64,000 nucleotides of DNA from Oceanobacillus senegalensis (lineage in GTDB: Bacteria; Bacillota; Bacilli; Bacillales; Amphibacillaceae). Made by a program: the position numbers and the translations under genes. Within the stretch, counting starts at the first letter, position 1. Every line of letters begins with the position of its first letter. Positions 52,602-61,529 of this stretch are shown here, piece after piece. The notes beneath the pieces were generated by a model that saw only the letters and a list, made by a program, of their open reading frames with translations, searched no databases and was not told the DNA's origin. Location of the stretch: contig NZ_LT839648.1 in the NCBI RefSeq assembly GCF_900176885.1, positions 1,627,758-1,691,757 of the forward strand, written 5' to 3'.

Positions 52602-53603
52602 TTAGGATTTTATTTTTTCAAATAAACTAGTACTGTGTTGTGGCTGTTGTCTTGCTTTCGGATCAACATATGTTTTTATACTACTTATAGCAGTTGCAGC
52701 ATCACTGAATCCAGTAGCAATTAATTTTACTTTTCCGTTAAATGTTACAATATCGCCCGCTGCGTATATTCCCTCTATATTGGTACGCATAGCGGAATCA
52801 ACCACAATAGAATTCTTCCAAAATTCTAATCCCCATTCTTTAATTGGTCCCAAAGAGGATACAAATCCATAGTTCGTGATTAATTCATCCAGCTTTAAAT
52901 GAATGTTCTCATCTTCGCCATCTTTCTGTATGGAAATCGATTGAATTCTATCGTTATCCCCGTGAATATCTACTAATTGATAAGGTGTAAGAATATTCAC
53001 CCTTGATTCCTTCAATCTCTCTACACTAGCCTCATGTGCTCTAAACCGATTTCTACGATGGATAATGTTTACCTGATTTGCTATTGGTTCCAACATTAAG
53101 GCCCAATCCACAGCGGAATCACCTCCGCCTAATATACAAACATCCTTCTTTGTAAATTGTTCCATGTTATTAACATAATAATGAAGGTTACTCCCTTCAT
53201 ACATTCTTGATCTTTCATCCTGGATGCGCCGAGGTTCAAACGCACCTATCCCTGCTGAAATTAAAATCGTTTTTGAATAATGTACTTCTTGATTTGACAC
53301 AACCTGGAAATTGCCATCTTCATTTTTTACAACATTTTCTACGGTTTGATTTAAAACAACCTTTGGATCAAATTGCATGGCCTGCTCAACTAATTGTTCG
53401 ACTAAGTCCTTTGCTTTTGTTTTCGGAAACCCTCCAACATCATAAATATATTTTTCAGGATACAAGGCATTAAGCTGTCCACCTAGATGCGGTAAACTAT
53501 CTATTATCTTGACTTTCAATTGTCGCATCCCACCATAGAAAGCTGCAAAAAGTCCAATCGGCCCCCCTCCTATAATGGTTACATCGTACATATCTTCATT
53601 CAC
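52602..53603 (-). CDS. Ferredoxin--NADP+ reductase, YumC/thioredoxin-reductase-like
   Basis: A 333-residue FAD/NADPH flavoprotein of the type 2 ferredoxin-NADP reductase family. FAD motif VTIIGGGPIGLFAAFYGGMR (about residues 7-26), NADPH motif VCILGGGDSAVDWALML (about 155-171) and GIYAAGDIVTFNGK (about 286-299). No redox-active CxxC is present, which separates it from thioredoxin reductase. GTG at 53603 with AGGAGGTGG 6 nt upstream is the start; an upstream extension lies across the promoter. First gene of the paa operon. Confidence 0.9.
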   Translation of the reverse strand: MNEDMYDVTIIGGGPIGLFAAFYGGMRQLKVKIIDSLPHLGGQLNALYPEKYIYDVGGFPKTKAKDLVEQLVEQAMQFDPKVVLNQTVENVVKNEDGNFQVVSNQEVHYSKTILISAGIGAFEPRRIQDERSRMYEGSNLHYYVNNMEQFTKKDVCILGGGDSAVDWALMLEPIANQVNIIHRRNRFRAHEASVERLKESRVNILTPYQLVDIHGDNDRIQSISIQKDGEDENIHLKLDELITNYGFVSSLGPIKEWGLEFWKNSIVVDSAMRTNIEGIYAAGDIVTFNGKVKLIATGFSDAATAISSIKTYVDPKARQQPQHSTSLFEKIKS

Positions 53604-53668
53604 GTATTTCCACCTCCTGTTATATAACGAATAAAATGTATAACGTTTTAAAAACGTCATATTTAAAT

Positions 53669-53708
53669 CTGTTATATGTATAATAACAGGTATAATTAAG
53701 GGTGTCAA
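53669..53708 (-). promoter_or_regulatory. paa operon promoter with overlapping palindromic operator
   Basis: Minus strand -35 TTGACA (53708-53703), 17-bp spacer, -10 TATTAT (53685-53680). The -10 lies inside a perfect inverted repeat CTGTTAT-N7-ATAACAG (53669-53689). A second palindrome-like element AACGTTTTAAAAACGT (53643-53658) lies in the leader. A repressor such as the cluster's PaaX, or a TetR-type regulator elsewhere, would compete with RNA polymerase at the first. Confidence 0.75.
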
Positions 53709-53997
53709 TATTATAAACAATTTTATTTTTTAAAAAATTATTGTTGTTAATAATGGTTTGATAATTCAATTAATCATAATAGGCAGTAAACTTCTACTTG
53801 GAATAATTACGGAGGGAAATGAATGGAGCTACTGGGTTATTCGGAATGAACACTTCAATAGATTTAATGTAGAAAAAGTTAACTTCTAAACAAGTAAAAG
53901 AGGATACCAATAAAATTGGTATCCTTTTTCTAATAATGATTCATTTATTAACCAACAGAACCATATTTCTTTTTAGCTGTTTTAACTTTTAATCAAC
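53709..53997. other. Intergenic region with a plus-strand terminator
   Basis: A plus-strand hairpin AGGATACCAAT/ATTGGTATCCTTTTTC (53901-53930) is a good intrinsic terminator with no clear gene before it. An open frame from about 53750 to 53889 (ending ...VIRNEHFNRFNVEKVNF) precedes it and looks like the C-terminal remnant of a lost gene, but has no convincing start. No other feature seen. Confidence 0.4.
53901..53930 (+). terminator. Intrinsic terminator without an intact upstream gene
   Basis: Ten-base-pair stem GGATACCAAT/ATTGGTATCC, three-base loop, then TTTTTC. Confidence 0.75.
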
Positions 53998-55935
53998 TCA
54001 ATTCATATATCGATACTGCAACAGGCTCTTTAAAGCAGATACCTCTTCTAATAATTCTGCGCCTACATTAGTTTCTCGAACTAATTTTCTTTCTACTTCT
54101 TCGTCAACCACTCGCTTCACCGATAAAACGTCCGTTCCATTTTCTAAAAGGTTTTCTTTTGAATTAAAGTGCTTGTGCGCAACAAGCTTCATGCCATAGG
54201 AATTATATAACAACGTATATCCAGCAATTCCTGTTGTTGATTGATAAGCCTTCGAAAAGCCCCCATCAATAACAATCATTTTCCCATTTGCTTTAATTGG
54301 ATTTTCACCTTCAATTTCTTTGACAGGTGTGTGACCATTGATAATATGACTATGTTCAGGATCAAGATCGAAGTCTGATAAGATTCTCCGGCATATTTCT
54401 TCATTTTCTCGTAAATAGTAGTATGGATTCTTGGTCTCTTTATGTGTTCCCTTATCCTTAATAAAATACCGTTCAAAGGTTGTCATGGCCCTTTTTCCGA
54501 ATAAGGATGAATATTCTCCTGTCCATAAATACCAGACCATATCCGTCGAAAGATCATCCGTTTCTTCAGGGTGGAGAAAGGACTGTCGTAAATGATATTC
54601 AAAAATATCGAGCAAGTCACGGCCCGCATAGGTTGTATTTTCAATAACCATTTTTTCCATATTTCCTTTTTCGTCTAAAGGAATACAACCATGTATTAGT
54701 AAGTTTCCATTATATTTCAAATAGAGACTACCTTTTTTCATAAGAAATTTCATATGTCTTGCTAACTTTTCCGAATGCTGGACAGAAAATAATAATTTAT
54801 TGATGACCTCCTGTTCTTCTTCTAAAAGTTCTTCCGGCTTATCAGGGTTAACTGTTGCAAAGCAAGTATTTTCTAGCGGGTACATTTTTCCCTGTAAGGT
54901 AATTTCATTTTTTTCATAATCTACCTTTTCAAGTAATAGCCTCTCTGACATATTGAAAAAGGGTCTACGCTTGATAATAGGCATTTCGAGTTTAAACTGA
55001 ATGATGGCTATAGCTTGATGCATTTTCGTAATTTGCAATCGTTCTTCATCCGTTATCTTTTCATCAGAATGAATTTTCGGTCTAAAAGCAGGATTATCCT
55101 CATAATATTTCTCAGCAAGGTTAAGAAGTGGTCGAAGATTAATCCCATAGACATCCTCAATAATGTCCAAATTATCGTATCTAGCACAGATGCGAAGAAT
55201 ATTAGCTAGACAAACCTTAGAACCTGCGTAAGCACCTAACCAAAGTACATCATGATTTCCCCACTGGATATCTACCGAATGATAGTTGATGAGCGTATCC
55301 ATAATTTTATCTGGTTCAGGACCACGATCATAAATATCGCCAACCACATGGAGGTGATCCACTACTAGTCTCTGTGTACAATAGGCTAGTCCAATAATAA
55401 GCTTATCAGCCTGCCCGAGAGAGATGACGCGCTCAACAATAACCTTGTAATATGGTTGCTTATTGGTTAATTCTTCATCTGTTTTGTATAATAACTCTTC
55501 AATAATGTACACAAACTGCTGTGGCAATGCTTTACGTAGCTTCGAACGTGTGTATTTAGAAGAAGCAAAAGAAATGAGCTTAATCATGTTCTTAATGGTA
55601 TCTGAATACCACCGATGTAACTGCTCCTTATTATTCATACTATCCTTTATTAACGTTAACTTATCTTCGGGATAGTAGACCAATGTAGTTAATTCATTAA
55701 TTTCTTCCTCTGATAAATCGCTTTCAAATAACTCTACTATCTTCTCTCTTACCCTACCTGATCCGTTTCGTAGCACATGTTGGAAGGATTGATATTCCCC
55801 ATGTAAATCACTGACAAAATGCTCCGTGCCCTTTGGTAGATTAAGAATAGCTTCTAGATTAATAATCTCATTTATCACTTTCTCTTCACTATCAAATTTC
55901 TCAGCTAGTAAGTCTAAAAATTTTTTATTCAACAT
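53998..55935 (-). CDS. fbp: Class III fructose-1,6-bisphosphatase
   Basis: A 645-residue Firmicutes-type fructose-1,6-bisphosphatase, a gluconeogenic enzyme with a calcineurin-like metallophosphatase core. Metal motifs in order: [12 protein letters not shown] (about residues 40-51), [15 protein letters not shown] (about 196-210), [11 protein letters not shown] (about 224-234) and NGHTPVKE (about 523) with [11 protein letters not shown] near 544. Length matches the family (about 640-670). ATG preceded by AAGGGGGA. Monocistronic. Its neighbours are a catabolic operon leading to gluconeogenic products (succinyl-CoA, acetyl-CoA), which is compatible but may be chance. Confidence 0.96.
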   Translation of the reverse strand: MLNKKFLDLLAEKFDSEEKVINEIINLEAILNLPKGTEHFVSDLHGEYQSFQHVLRNGSGRVREKIVELFESDLSEEEINELTTLVYYPEDKLTLIKDSMNNKEQLHRWYSDTIKNMIKLISFASSKYTRSKLRKALPQQFVYIIEELLYKTDEELTNKQPYYKVIVERVISLGQADKLIIGLAYCTQRLVVDHLHVVGDIYDRGPEPDKIMDTLINYHSVDIQWGNHDVLWLGAYAGSKVCLANILRICARYDNLDIIEDVYGINLRPLLNLAEKYYEDNPAFRPKIHSDEKITDEERLQITKMHQAIAIIQFKLEMPIIKRRPFFNMSERLLLEKVDYEKNEITLQGKMYPLENTCFATVNPDKPEELLEEEQEVINKLLFSVQHSEKLARHMKFLMKKGSLYLKYNGNLLIHGCIPLDEKGNMEKMVIENTTYAGRDLLDIFEYHLRQSFLHPEETDDLSTDMVWYLWTGEYSSLFGKRAMTTFERYFIKDKGTHKETKNPYYYLRENEEICRRILSDFDLDPEHSHIINGHTPVKEIEGENPIKANGKMIVIDGGFSKAYQSTTGIAGYTLLYNSYGMKLVAHKHFNSKENLLENGTDVLSVKRVVDEEVERKLVRETNVGAELLEEVSALKSLLQYRYMN

Positions 55936-56091
55936 GGTGTTCCCCCTTAATGTCCATCATTGTTTTAATTGATTTCTATTCATTTTGGAAAAGTAATTAG
56001 AATGATAGACTTTCATCCCTATTATTCATCATATCACATAATATTTTGTTATTTTATATGATTTGATACTTGGATTTTAAAAATTCTAATT

Positions 56092-56131
56092 AAAAACCCA
56101 AGGAACTTTGTAAGAAAGATCCTTGGGTTTC
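56092..56131 (-). terminator. Terminator of the phn operon
   Basis: AAACCCAAGGA (56094-56104) / TCCTTGGGTTT (56120-56130); on the minus strand followed by TTAATTAG and T-rich, about 60 nt after the phnE stop. Confidence 0.85.
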
Positions 56132-56189
56132 ATTTTCAATTGATATTTTACGATAAACAGGAAAATGAACAAAATCCCTTCATCCCACT

Positions 56190-57053
56190 TCACCCTTGAA
56201 TAGAGGTAGGAAAATAACGATCCTTTAAACGGTTAGAAATAATTTCCAGCACAATGGCAATGAATAATATTGCATAGGTAATGAACCCTACTTCTCGTAA
56301 ATCAAAATAAAAACCAGATGCCATAAATAATTCAAATCCAATACCACCTGCACCAGCTGCTGCTCCCATTGCAACTGCTACCGAAAAGTTGATTTCAAAC
56401 CTCAAGAATGTCCAGGATAATAAATAGGTGAACGTTGATGGAAGTACACCATGAACAACAATATGCCACCAGTTGGAACCGGTTGAGCGTAATGCTTCAA
56501 TAATTCCTGGATTAACTTCTTCCATCGCCTCTGAGAAAGCCTTTACCAAATAAGCAATCGAGTGGAACAGCATTCCTAATACCGCAGCTTCACTTCCTAG
56601 CCCTGCAGCAATCGCAAAAATAAGAACCCAAAGAACGGTTGGTACGGCTCGGATAAAGGCAACAACCACTCGAACTATTTTCGATAACCACGGTTTTGAC
56701 AAATTTTCTGCTGCCATTAAGGAAAGAAAGAAAGCAATCACAGCTCCTAGTACAGTTGCTAAAACGCCTAGGCCAAGTGTAACACCAATTTGATACATTG
56801 CTTCTCCCCAACTGAAGTGATTTAAGGCTGGTTCTAGAAACATAACCCTTAAATTATACAATGTTTCCGTAAACGCCCGTTCCAGTTGCAGACCAGTATA
56901 ATCAAAAAAGAAAAATGCCATAATGGTTAAAATCGTAAGTACCCATAGTGTCCATTTGACAACCAAATCAATTTTATTTCCAGCTTTGATGTTAATTCGC
57001 CCGTCCTTACTCCGCTGCATGTGCGTTGTATGTATACTATGACCTATTTCCAT
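56190..57053 (-). CDS. phnE: PhnE, phosphonate ABC transporter permease (second copy)
   Basis: A 287-residue inner-membrane permease of the phosphonate importer. Six hydrophobic segments after a 30-residue polar N-terminus; the EAA loop that docks on PhnC is visible as EAMEEVNPGIIEALRSTGSN (about residues 155-174), followed by PSTFTYLLSW. The ATG overlaps the stop of the other phnE by one base (TAATG). Two adjacent phnE genes, rather than one used as a homodimer, form a heterodimeric channel in many Firmicutes. Confidence 0.92.
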   Translation of the reverse strand: MEIGHSIHTTHMQRSKDGRINIKAGNKIDLVVKWTLWVLTILTIMAFFFFDYTGLQLERAFTETLYNLRVMFLEPALNHFSWGEAMYQIGVTLGLGVLATVLGAVIAFFLSLMAAENLSKPWLSKIVRVVVAFIRAVPTVLWVLIFAIAAGLGSEAAVLGMLFHSIAYLVKAFSEAMEEVNPGIIEALRSTGSNWWHIVVHGVLPSTFTYLLSWTFLRFEINFSVAVAMGAAAGAGGIGFELFMASGFYFDLREVGFITYAILFIAIVLEIISNRLKDRYFPTSIQG

Positions 57054-57838
57054 TACAGAATCACCTTCCGTATTTTATTGGATACTAACTCAATAACAAT
57101 GACTGCAATGATAATGATAAAGGTAATCAAGGCAACGACATTATAATTCATACTCTTATAATAAAGATCAAATATGTACCCAATACCCGTTCCTGTCAAA
57201 ATACCTACCAAAGTGGCACTTCTAATATTGGTCTCAATCATGAACAATATCCAGCTTAACATTTGTGGAAGGCTTTGCGGAATAACTGCTTTACTAACAA
57301 TGTGAAAATATCTAGCCCCCGTAGCGGTAAGTGCCTCCACCGAATCTTGATTTGCTTCATCAATGGATTCAATAAATGCCCTTGTTAAAAAACCGAGTGT
57401 GGCAACAAACAATGCCAGAAATCCTGTCATTGAATTTTGTCCAAATGAGATTAACAGAATTAAAGACCATGCCACTACAGGTATATTACGTGAGAAAGAG
57501 GCAACAAATCGGGCAAGTATAGTAAAGATATTGTTCACCTTTGTTGTTTTTGAACCCAATAAGGCCAAAAACAAAGATACAACAGCAGCAAGAGTGGTTG
57601 CCGCAATGGATATAAAAATGGTCTCATTTAGTTTTTCTAATATCGAAGGCAATTTTTCCAATGAATCCTGTGTAACAAATAAATTAGAAAAAATCCATCC
57701 TAATGCTGCAGGTATTGTTGTCAAACTTTCCATTAGACTGAATTCGGTTATCGCTGAAGATAAAAAGGTAATGAGAATAATAATGAGTAAAAAAATCGTT
57801 GCCTGCCATTTGTTTTTGCGCATCTTCTTTTCGTTCAT
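57053..57838 (-). CDS. phnE: PhnE, phosphonate ABC transporter permease (first copy)
   Basis: A 261-residue permease with six hydrophobic segments and an EAA loop ESIDEANQDSVEALTATGAR (about residues 147-166) followed by PQSLPQMLSW. Shares the PhnE pattern with the next gene but is clearly diverged. 11 nt after phnC. Confidence 0.92.
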   Translation of the reverse strand: MNEKKMRKNKWQATIFLLIIILITFLSSAITEFSLMESLTTIPAALGWIFSNLFVTQDSLEKLPSILEKLNETIFISIAATTLAAVVSLFLALLGSKTTKVNNIFTILARFVASFSRNIPVVAWSLILLISFGQNSMTGFLALFVATLGFLTRAFIESIDEANQDSVEALTATGARYFHIVSKAVIPQSLPQMLSWILFMIETNIRSATLVGILTGTGIGYIFDLYYKSMNYNVVALITFIIIIAVIVIELVSNKIRKVIL

Positions 57839-57849
57839 GAAAACTCTCC

Positions 57850-58614
57850 TTAAACCGTAATTAATTCTCTCATTTCCATGCCATAGATATTTTTGATTTG
57901 GTCTTCATACAGCGATTTACTAGAGCCATCAAATACAATTTCCCCTTGTTTTAGGCCGATAATCCGGTTTGCATACTCTTTTGCAACTTCAACTTGATGT
58001 AGATTAACAAGACAAGTTATCCCTAATTCCGTACTAATCGTTTTTAAATAGTCCATGATTATTTTGGAGGAGTTTGGATCTAGTGATGCAATTGGTTCAT
58101 CACAGAGAATGAGTTTCGGCTCTTGTATGAGAGCTCGACAAATCCCAACACGTTGCTGCTGTCCACCACTCAATTGATCACATCGTTTATAGGCATGCTC
58201 GGCTATCCCAAGTTTTTCTAACAAGAAAAAAGCACGTTCTTTCTCTTCCTCTGTAAACCTTCCTAAAATCCCTTGTAGGGTTGATTTGTATCCGAATCGA
58301 CCATGTAACACATTTTCAATGACGGTTACCCGAGGAACAAGATTGTAATGTTGAAAAATCATTCCAATATTGGTACGCAGTTTACGTAATTCTTTTTTGT
58401 TTACGGACCCAACATCCATGTCATCAAATATGACCTTTCCTTCACTAATTTCAACCATTCGATTAATACACCGTAGTAATGTGGACTTTCCAGCACCAGA
58501 AGGACCAATAATGCATAGGAACTCTCCAGAATTCACCTCAAAGTTAATATCGTTTAAAACCTTTGTTTCCGCACTATACGATTTACCAAGACCTTCAGCT
58601 TTTAATAATGGCAT
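57850..58614 (-). CDS. phnC: PhnC, phosphonate ABC transporter ATPase
   Basis: A 254-residue ABC ATPase energising phosphonate uptake. Walker [10 protein letters not shown] (about residues 37-45), Q-loop [15 protein letters not shown] (about 88-102), signature [10 protein letters not shown] (about 147-156), Walker [14 protein letters not shown] (about 166-178) and H-loop [13 protein letters not shown] preceded by AAGGGAG. 203 nt after phnD, with a dispersed palindromic repeat between. Confidence 0.95.
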   Translation of the reverse strand: MPLLKAEGLGKSYSAETKVLNDINFEVNSGEFLCIIGPSGAGKSTLLRCINRMVEISEGKVIFDDMDVGSVNKKELRKLRTNIGMIFQHYNLVPRVTVIENVLHGRFGYKSTLQGILGRFTEEEKERAFFLLEKLGIAEHAYKRCDQLSGGQQQRVGICRALIQEPKLILCDEPIASLDPNSSKIIMDYLKTISTELGITCLVNLHQVEVAKEYANRIIGLKQGEIVFDGSSKSLYEDQIKNIYGMEMRELITV

Positions 58615-58651
58615 ATCTCATATAACTCCCTTTTTAGGTAATTTTAATAAT

Positions 58652-58787
58652 GAGGCCGGGACAAAAGTATTTTCCCACCACCAAACCCAAACATGACCGG
58701 CGCGAAAAACCGCTCCGGAAATATATTTCGCTAAGTAGGTGAATTGTTCGTCTTCTGGGTTAAAAACTTTCGTTATGTCTCAGCCTC
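58652..58787. repeat. Dispersed palindromic repeat element within the phn operon
   Basis: A 136-bp element bounded by inverted ends GAGGCCGGGACA (58652-58663) and TGTCTCAGCCTC (58776-58787), agreeing at 10 of 12 positions, with GC-rich inner arms CCGGCGCG and CCGCTCCGG near the middle (about 58696-58720). Its ends resemble the GAGGCTGGGACA-type intergenic units known from several Bacillales genomes. On the transcript it would fold as a long cruciform-like hairpin between phnD and phnC. Confidence 0.65.
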
Positions 58788-58817
58788 TTTATTCCGTGTG
58801 GATTTTGGAACATTCAA

Positions 58818-59828
58818 CTAGTTAGAAAGTTCGCGAATAGGTTCAAACCAAGCATCTTCTACAGGTGCAAATCTTTCATTGGCAGATTTAGAGAATAGTC
58901 CAGATGCCTCGGAATCTTCAGGAACGAAAATTTCTTCATTATTTGCAACCTCATCCGATGTAAATACCTCCTGAATGGTATCGAAATCCTCTTGACTTAG
59001 TACCTCTGTGTTTGCTACAAATGGTGCATTTAATACAGGTGTAACACTCATTAATGTAAACTCACTTCCAGTTACCGTGTTAAAAGGCTCAGCAGCATCA
59101 TCTTTTACTCGGTATACGGCACCTACTGTATTCTCTTCCCCTTCTGCGATTTCTACGTAATTATTAACACAAGTATCACAAAATGCTGCTATATCAGCAT
59201 TTCCATTTAATAGATTTACAGCTGATCCCTGGTGAGAGCCTCCAAATAGTACTTGTGAGAATAATGGCCCTTCCTCCATTAAATCTTCTTGAGTTAAGTC
59301 CTTATCCGAAAAATGTCCAATGATGGTTGATGATGGAACAACAAAACCGGATGTGGAGCTATTGGAAACAAAGGAGAATCTTTTGTCTTCAATTGTATCT
59401 AATGAAAATTCACCGTTAACTTTATAATCATCTTGCTTGTCCACATTTACTGCTAGCCAGCTATGATACAAGGCATCATCTAACGTACCAGATGGTCCTG
59501 TTGATACAGCAATCGGCTGAATGGCATCATTCTGCTCTTTTGCTTCGATATACCCTTGCGCTCCCATGAATGCAACCTCTGCATTATTATTTACAATCGT
59601 TTCAATAGCGATAGCATAATCCGTTGTTAAGTGATGTTGAACCTCTTCCCCGGTTGCCTCGGCAATTTCCGTACCAATTGCATCTCTTGCTGTTTTCAGC
59701 TCATTTCCAGATTCATTTGGATACCAAACGATATCAATGACATTATCTGCTTCTCCGGCACTACCCGCAGAACAAGCCCCCAATACTGTAGTTACTAGCA
59801 ACGTCACGATTAACATCCACTTTTTCAT
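58818..59828 (-). CDS. phnD: PhnD, phosphonate-binding lipoprotein
   Basis: A 336-residue periplasmic-type binding protein anchored as a lipoprotein: signal peptide with lipobox VLGAC at about residue 18-22, then a PBP-like fold with IVWYPNESGNELKTARDAIG, AEVAFMGAQGYIEAK (about 82-96, phosphonate pocket) and GSHQGSAVNLLNGNADIAAF (about 193-212). ATG at 59828 is chosen over ATGs at 59834 and 59867 by the position of GAGAGGGG 8 nt upstream. It follows the PHP gene by 162 nt. Confidence 0.9.
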   Translation of the reverse strand: MKKWMLIVTLLVTTVLGACSAGSAGEADNVIDIVWYPNESGNELKTARDAIGTEIAEATGEEVQHHLTTDYAIAIETIVNNNAEVAFMGAQGYIEAKEQNDAIQPIAVSTGPSGTLDDALYHSWLAVNVDKQDDYKVNGEFSLDTIEDKRFSFVSNSSTSGFVVPSSTIIGHFSDKDLTQEDLMEEGPLFSQVLFGGSHQGSAVNLLNGNADIAAFCDTCVNNYVEIAEGEENTVGAVYRVKDDAAEPFNTVTGSEFTLMSVTPVLNAPFVANTEVLSQEDFDTIQEVFTSDEVANNEEIFVPEDSEASGLFSKSANERFAPVEDAWFEPIRELSN

Positions 59829-59990
59829 TCTCATTTCCCCTCTCTCTTTCATTTGTTTTTGACACATGGAATGCTTTTGGCAATACTTTCGAGAATCACC
59901 AAATCACTACTCGTGTAAAATCTAATTTCATTAAATCATGACTAAATCACTAAATGTTTGAATTTACTAACTTTTAACAGTACCTTTAGG

Positions 59991-60806
59991 TTATTTACAT
60001 TCACTAAGCATTACGTTTAAAGGACTGGTAATACTACCAATTTCAACTGGGGTACCAAAGGAACCATGATAATCTGTTCCACCTGTCATTACTAAACCGT
60101 ACCTTTCTGCTAAAGTCTCTACCATGTGGAAATCCTTTCTGGTATGATCCGGATGATTCCGCTCCACCCCATCCAATCCAATCTTTACTAGTTCTGGGAT
60201 TAAATCATAGGAATCCAACTGGCCGGGATGGGCAACAACAGCCATCCCATCGTCAGCTTTTATTGCAGATACAGCATCAAACACATCGACATATTCGATA
60301 TCTCCTGCCGCTATCCCATTATTTTTAAAAAGTTTTTGATAAAGCTCCCTATATGGAGGGGAATCATAATCTGCATTCGTCAGGTGTCCCATAATATGCT
60401 GTTTGTAGATGGTATGACTCGGTTTTGCTGATTCCATAATGTTCTCTTCTTCCAGTTGGTAGCCTAATGTTTGAATTTGTCTAATTTGCCATAAGGAATG
60501 TTCTTGTCTTCTTTTCAGCAGGGCTTGACATAGAGCTCTAATATGCGATCCTTTTGGGTGATAGTTATACCCAAGTATATGAACCTTTCGATTTCTTTTA
60601 AAATCATATGCCGATATTTCAATGCCTGGTATAATCTCGATGCCGTATTCTCTTCCAAGTGTTAAGGACTCTTGTAATCCATCGACCGTATCATGATCAA
60701 CAAAACTTAGATGTGTTAAACCATTGCGGACACCCTGCTTGATGACCTTCTCTAAGGAATCAGAACCATCCGAATAATGACTATGAACATGCAAATCAGC
60801 CTTCAT
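59991..60806 (-). CDS. PHP-domain phosphoesterase of the C-P lyase cluster (PhnPP-like)
   Basis: A 271-residue PHP-superfamily metal phosphoesterase. Metal ligands: DLHVHSHYSDG (about residues 4-14, HxH), FVDHDTVDGL (about 35-44), IPGIEIS (about 61-67), VVAHPGQ (about 192) and the final GGTDYHG (about 245-251, DxH). PHP enzymes in C-P lyase clusters lacking phnP open 5-phosphoribosyl 1,2-cyclic phosphate and release phosphate. No phnP is visible here, which supports that job. Overlaps the end of phnL by 11 nt; ATG at 60806 has GGTGAT just upstream, though an ATG at 60812 is possible. Confidence 0.85.
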   Translation of the reverse strand: MKADLHVHSHYSDGSDSLEKVIKQGVRNGLTHLSFVDHDTVDGLQESLTLGREYGIEIIPGIEISAYDFKRNRKVHILGYNYHPKGSHIRALCQALLKRRQEHSLWQIRQIQTLGYQLEEENIMESAKPSHTIYKQHIMGHLTNADYDSPPYRELYQKLFKNNGIAAGDIEYVDVFDAVSAIKADDGMAVVAHPGQLDSYDLIPELVKIGLDGVERNHPDHTRKDFHMVETLAERYGLVMTGGTDYHGSFGTPVEIGSITSPLNVMLSECK

Positions 60807-61515
60807 GAACATCACCGACTAATAAGGCAAGCTGTCTTGTATTCATATCAAAAACCTTGTCACAAAGATTTTCCATAAATTCGATATCATGAAAAATACC
60901 AACCAATGTGGTGCCACTTTCTTTTAGCTTTTCAATTACTTGACGTACCTTAAGTTTCGATTGCTGATCAAGGCTTGCGGTTGGTTCATCTAGTAATAGT
61001 AGCCGCGGTTTTTTCACCGTTGCGATGGCAATATTCAATCTCAGTTTCTCCCCACCTGAAAAGATATTTGGAAATGTGTCCCACAGACTTGGATCAAGTT
61101 CAAAATGTGCTAATGATTTTTCTGCCTCTACCCTCACAGTCTCTTCTGTTTCATCCATTTCCCTTAATGCCTGCTCCACTAATTGTCTAGCGGTTGTCCT
61201 TGGCATGACATTTAAAAATTGTGACACATAGCCAATTTCATGTTTTCGTAAATAAATGATTTGTCTTTCCGTAGCTTTCATTAAATCAATCCGTCCAAAT
61301 CGTTTGGAGTGAAAATAAATACTTCCCTGATCAGGTAAATACGTACGATAGATGCTTTTTAGAATCGTTGATTTGCCACTTCCACTTTTACCGACGATTC
61401 CAATAAATTGCCCCTTGTCTAAACTAAAATTAATTTGGGATACAGCTTGCCTAGTTGTTCCCAGTTGATGACTGGTAAATTGCTTGCCAAAGTTGTCAAT
61501 TTCTAGCATGGGCAT
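60796..61515 (-). CDS. phnL: PhnL, ABC-type subunit of the C-P lyase system
   Basis: A 239-residue ABC-ATPase-like protein needed with PhnGHIM for attaching the phosphonate to ribose phosphate. Walker A GKSGSGKSTILKSIYRTY (about residues 37-54), signature IFSGGEKLRLNIA (about 143-155), Walker B LLLLDEPTASLDQ (about 164-176) and IGYVSQFLNVMPRTTA (about 92). It has no permease partner. The start is ATG 61515, with GGGAGG 7 nt upstream. 14 nt after phnM and overlapping the PHP gene. Confidence 0.92.
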   Translation of the reverse strand: MPMLEIDNFGKQFTSHQLGTTRQAVSQINFSLDKGQFIGIVGKSGSGKSTILKSIYRTYLPDQGSIYFHSKRFGRIDLMKATERQIIYLRKHEIGYVSQFLNVMPRTTARQLVEQALREMDETEETVRVEAEKSLAHFELDPSLWDTFPNIFSGGEKLRLNIAIATVKKPRLLLLDEPTASLDQQSKLKVRQVIEKLKESGTTLVGIFHDIEFMENLCDKVFDMNTRQLALLVGDVHEG

Positions 61516-61529
61516 GTTTTTTCCTCCCT

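Noticed and set aside
59829-59990. Search for PhoP boxes upstream of phnD
   Set aside because: A few TTTACA/TTTAGT-like words occur but not in the regular 11-bp spacing of Pho boxes.
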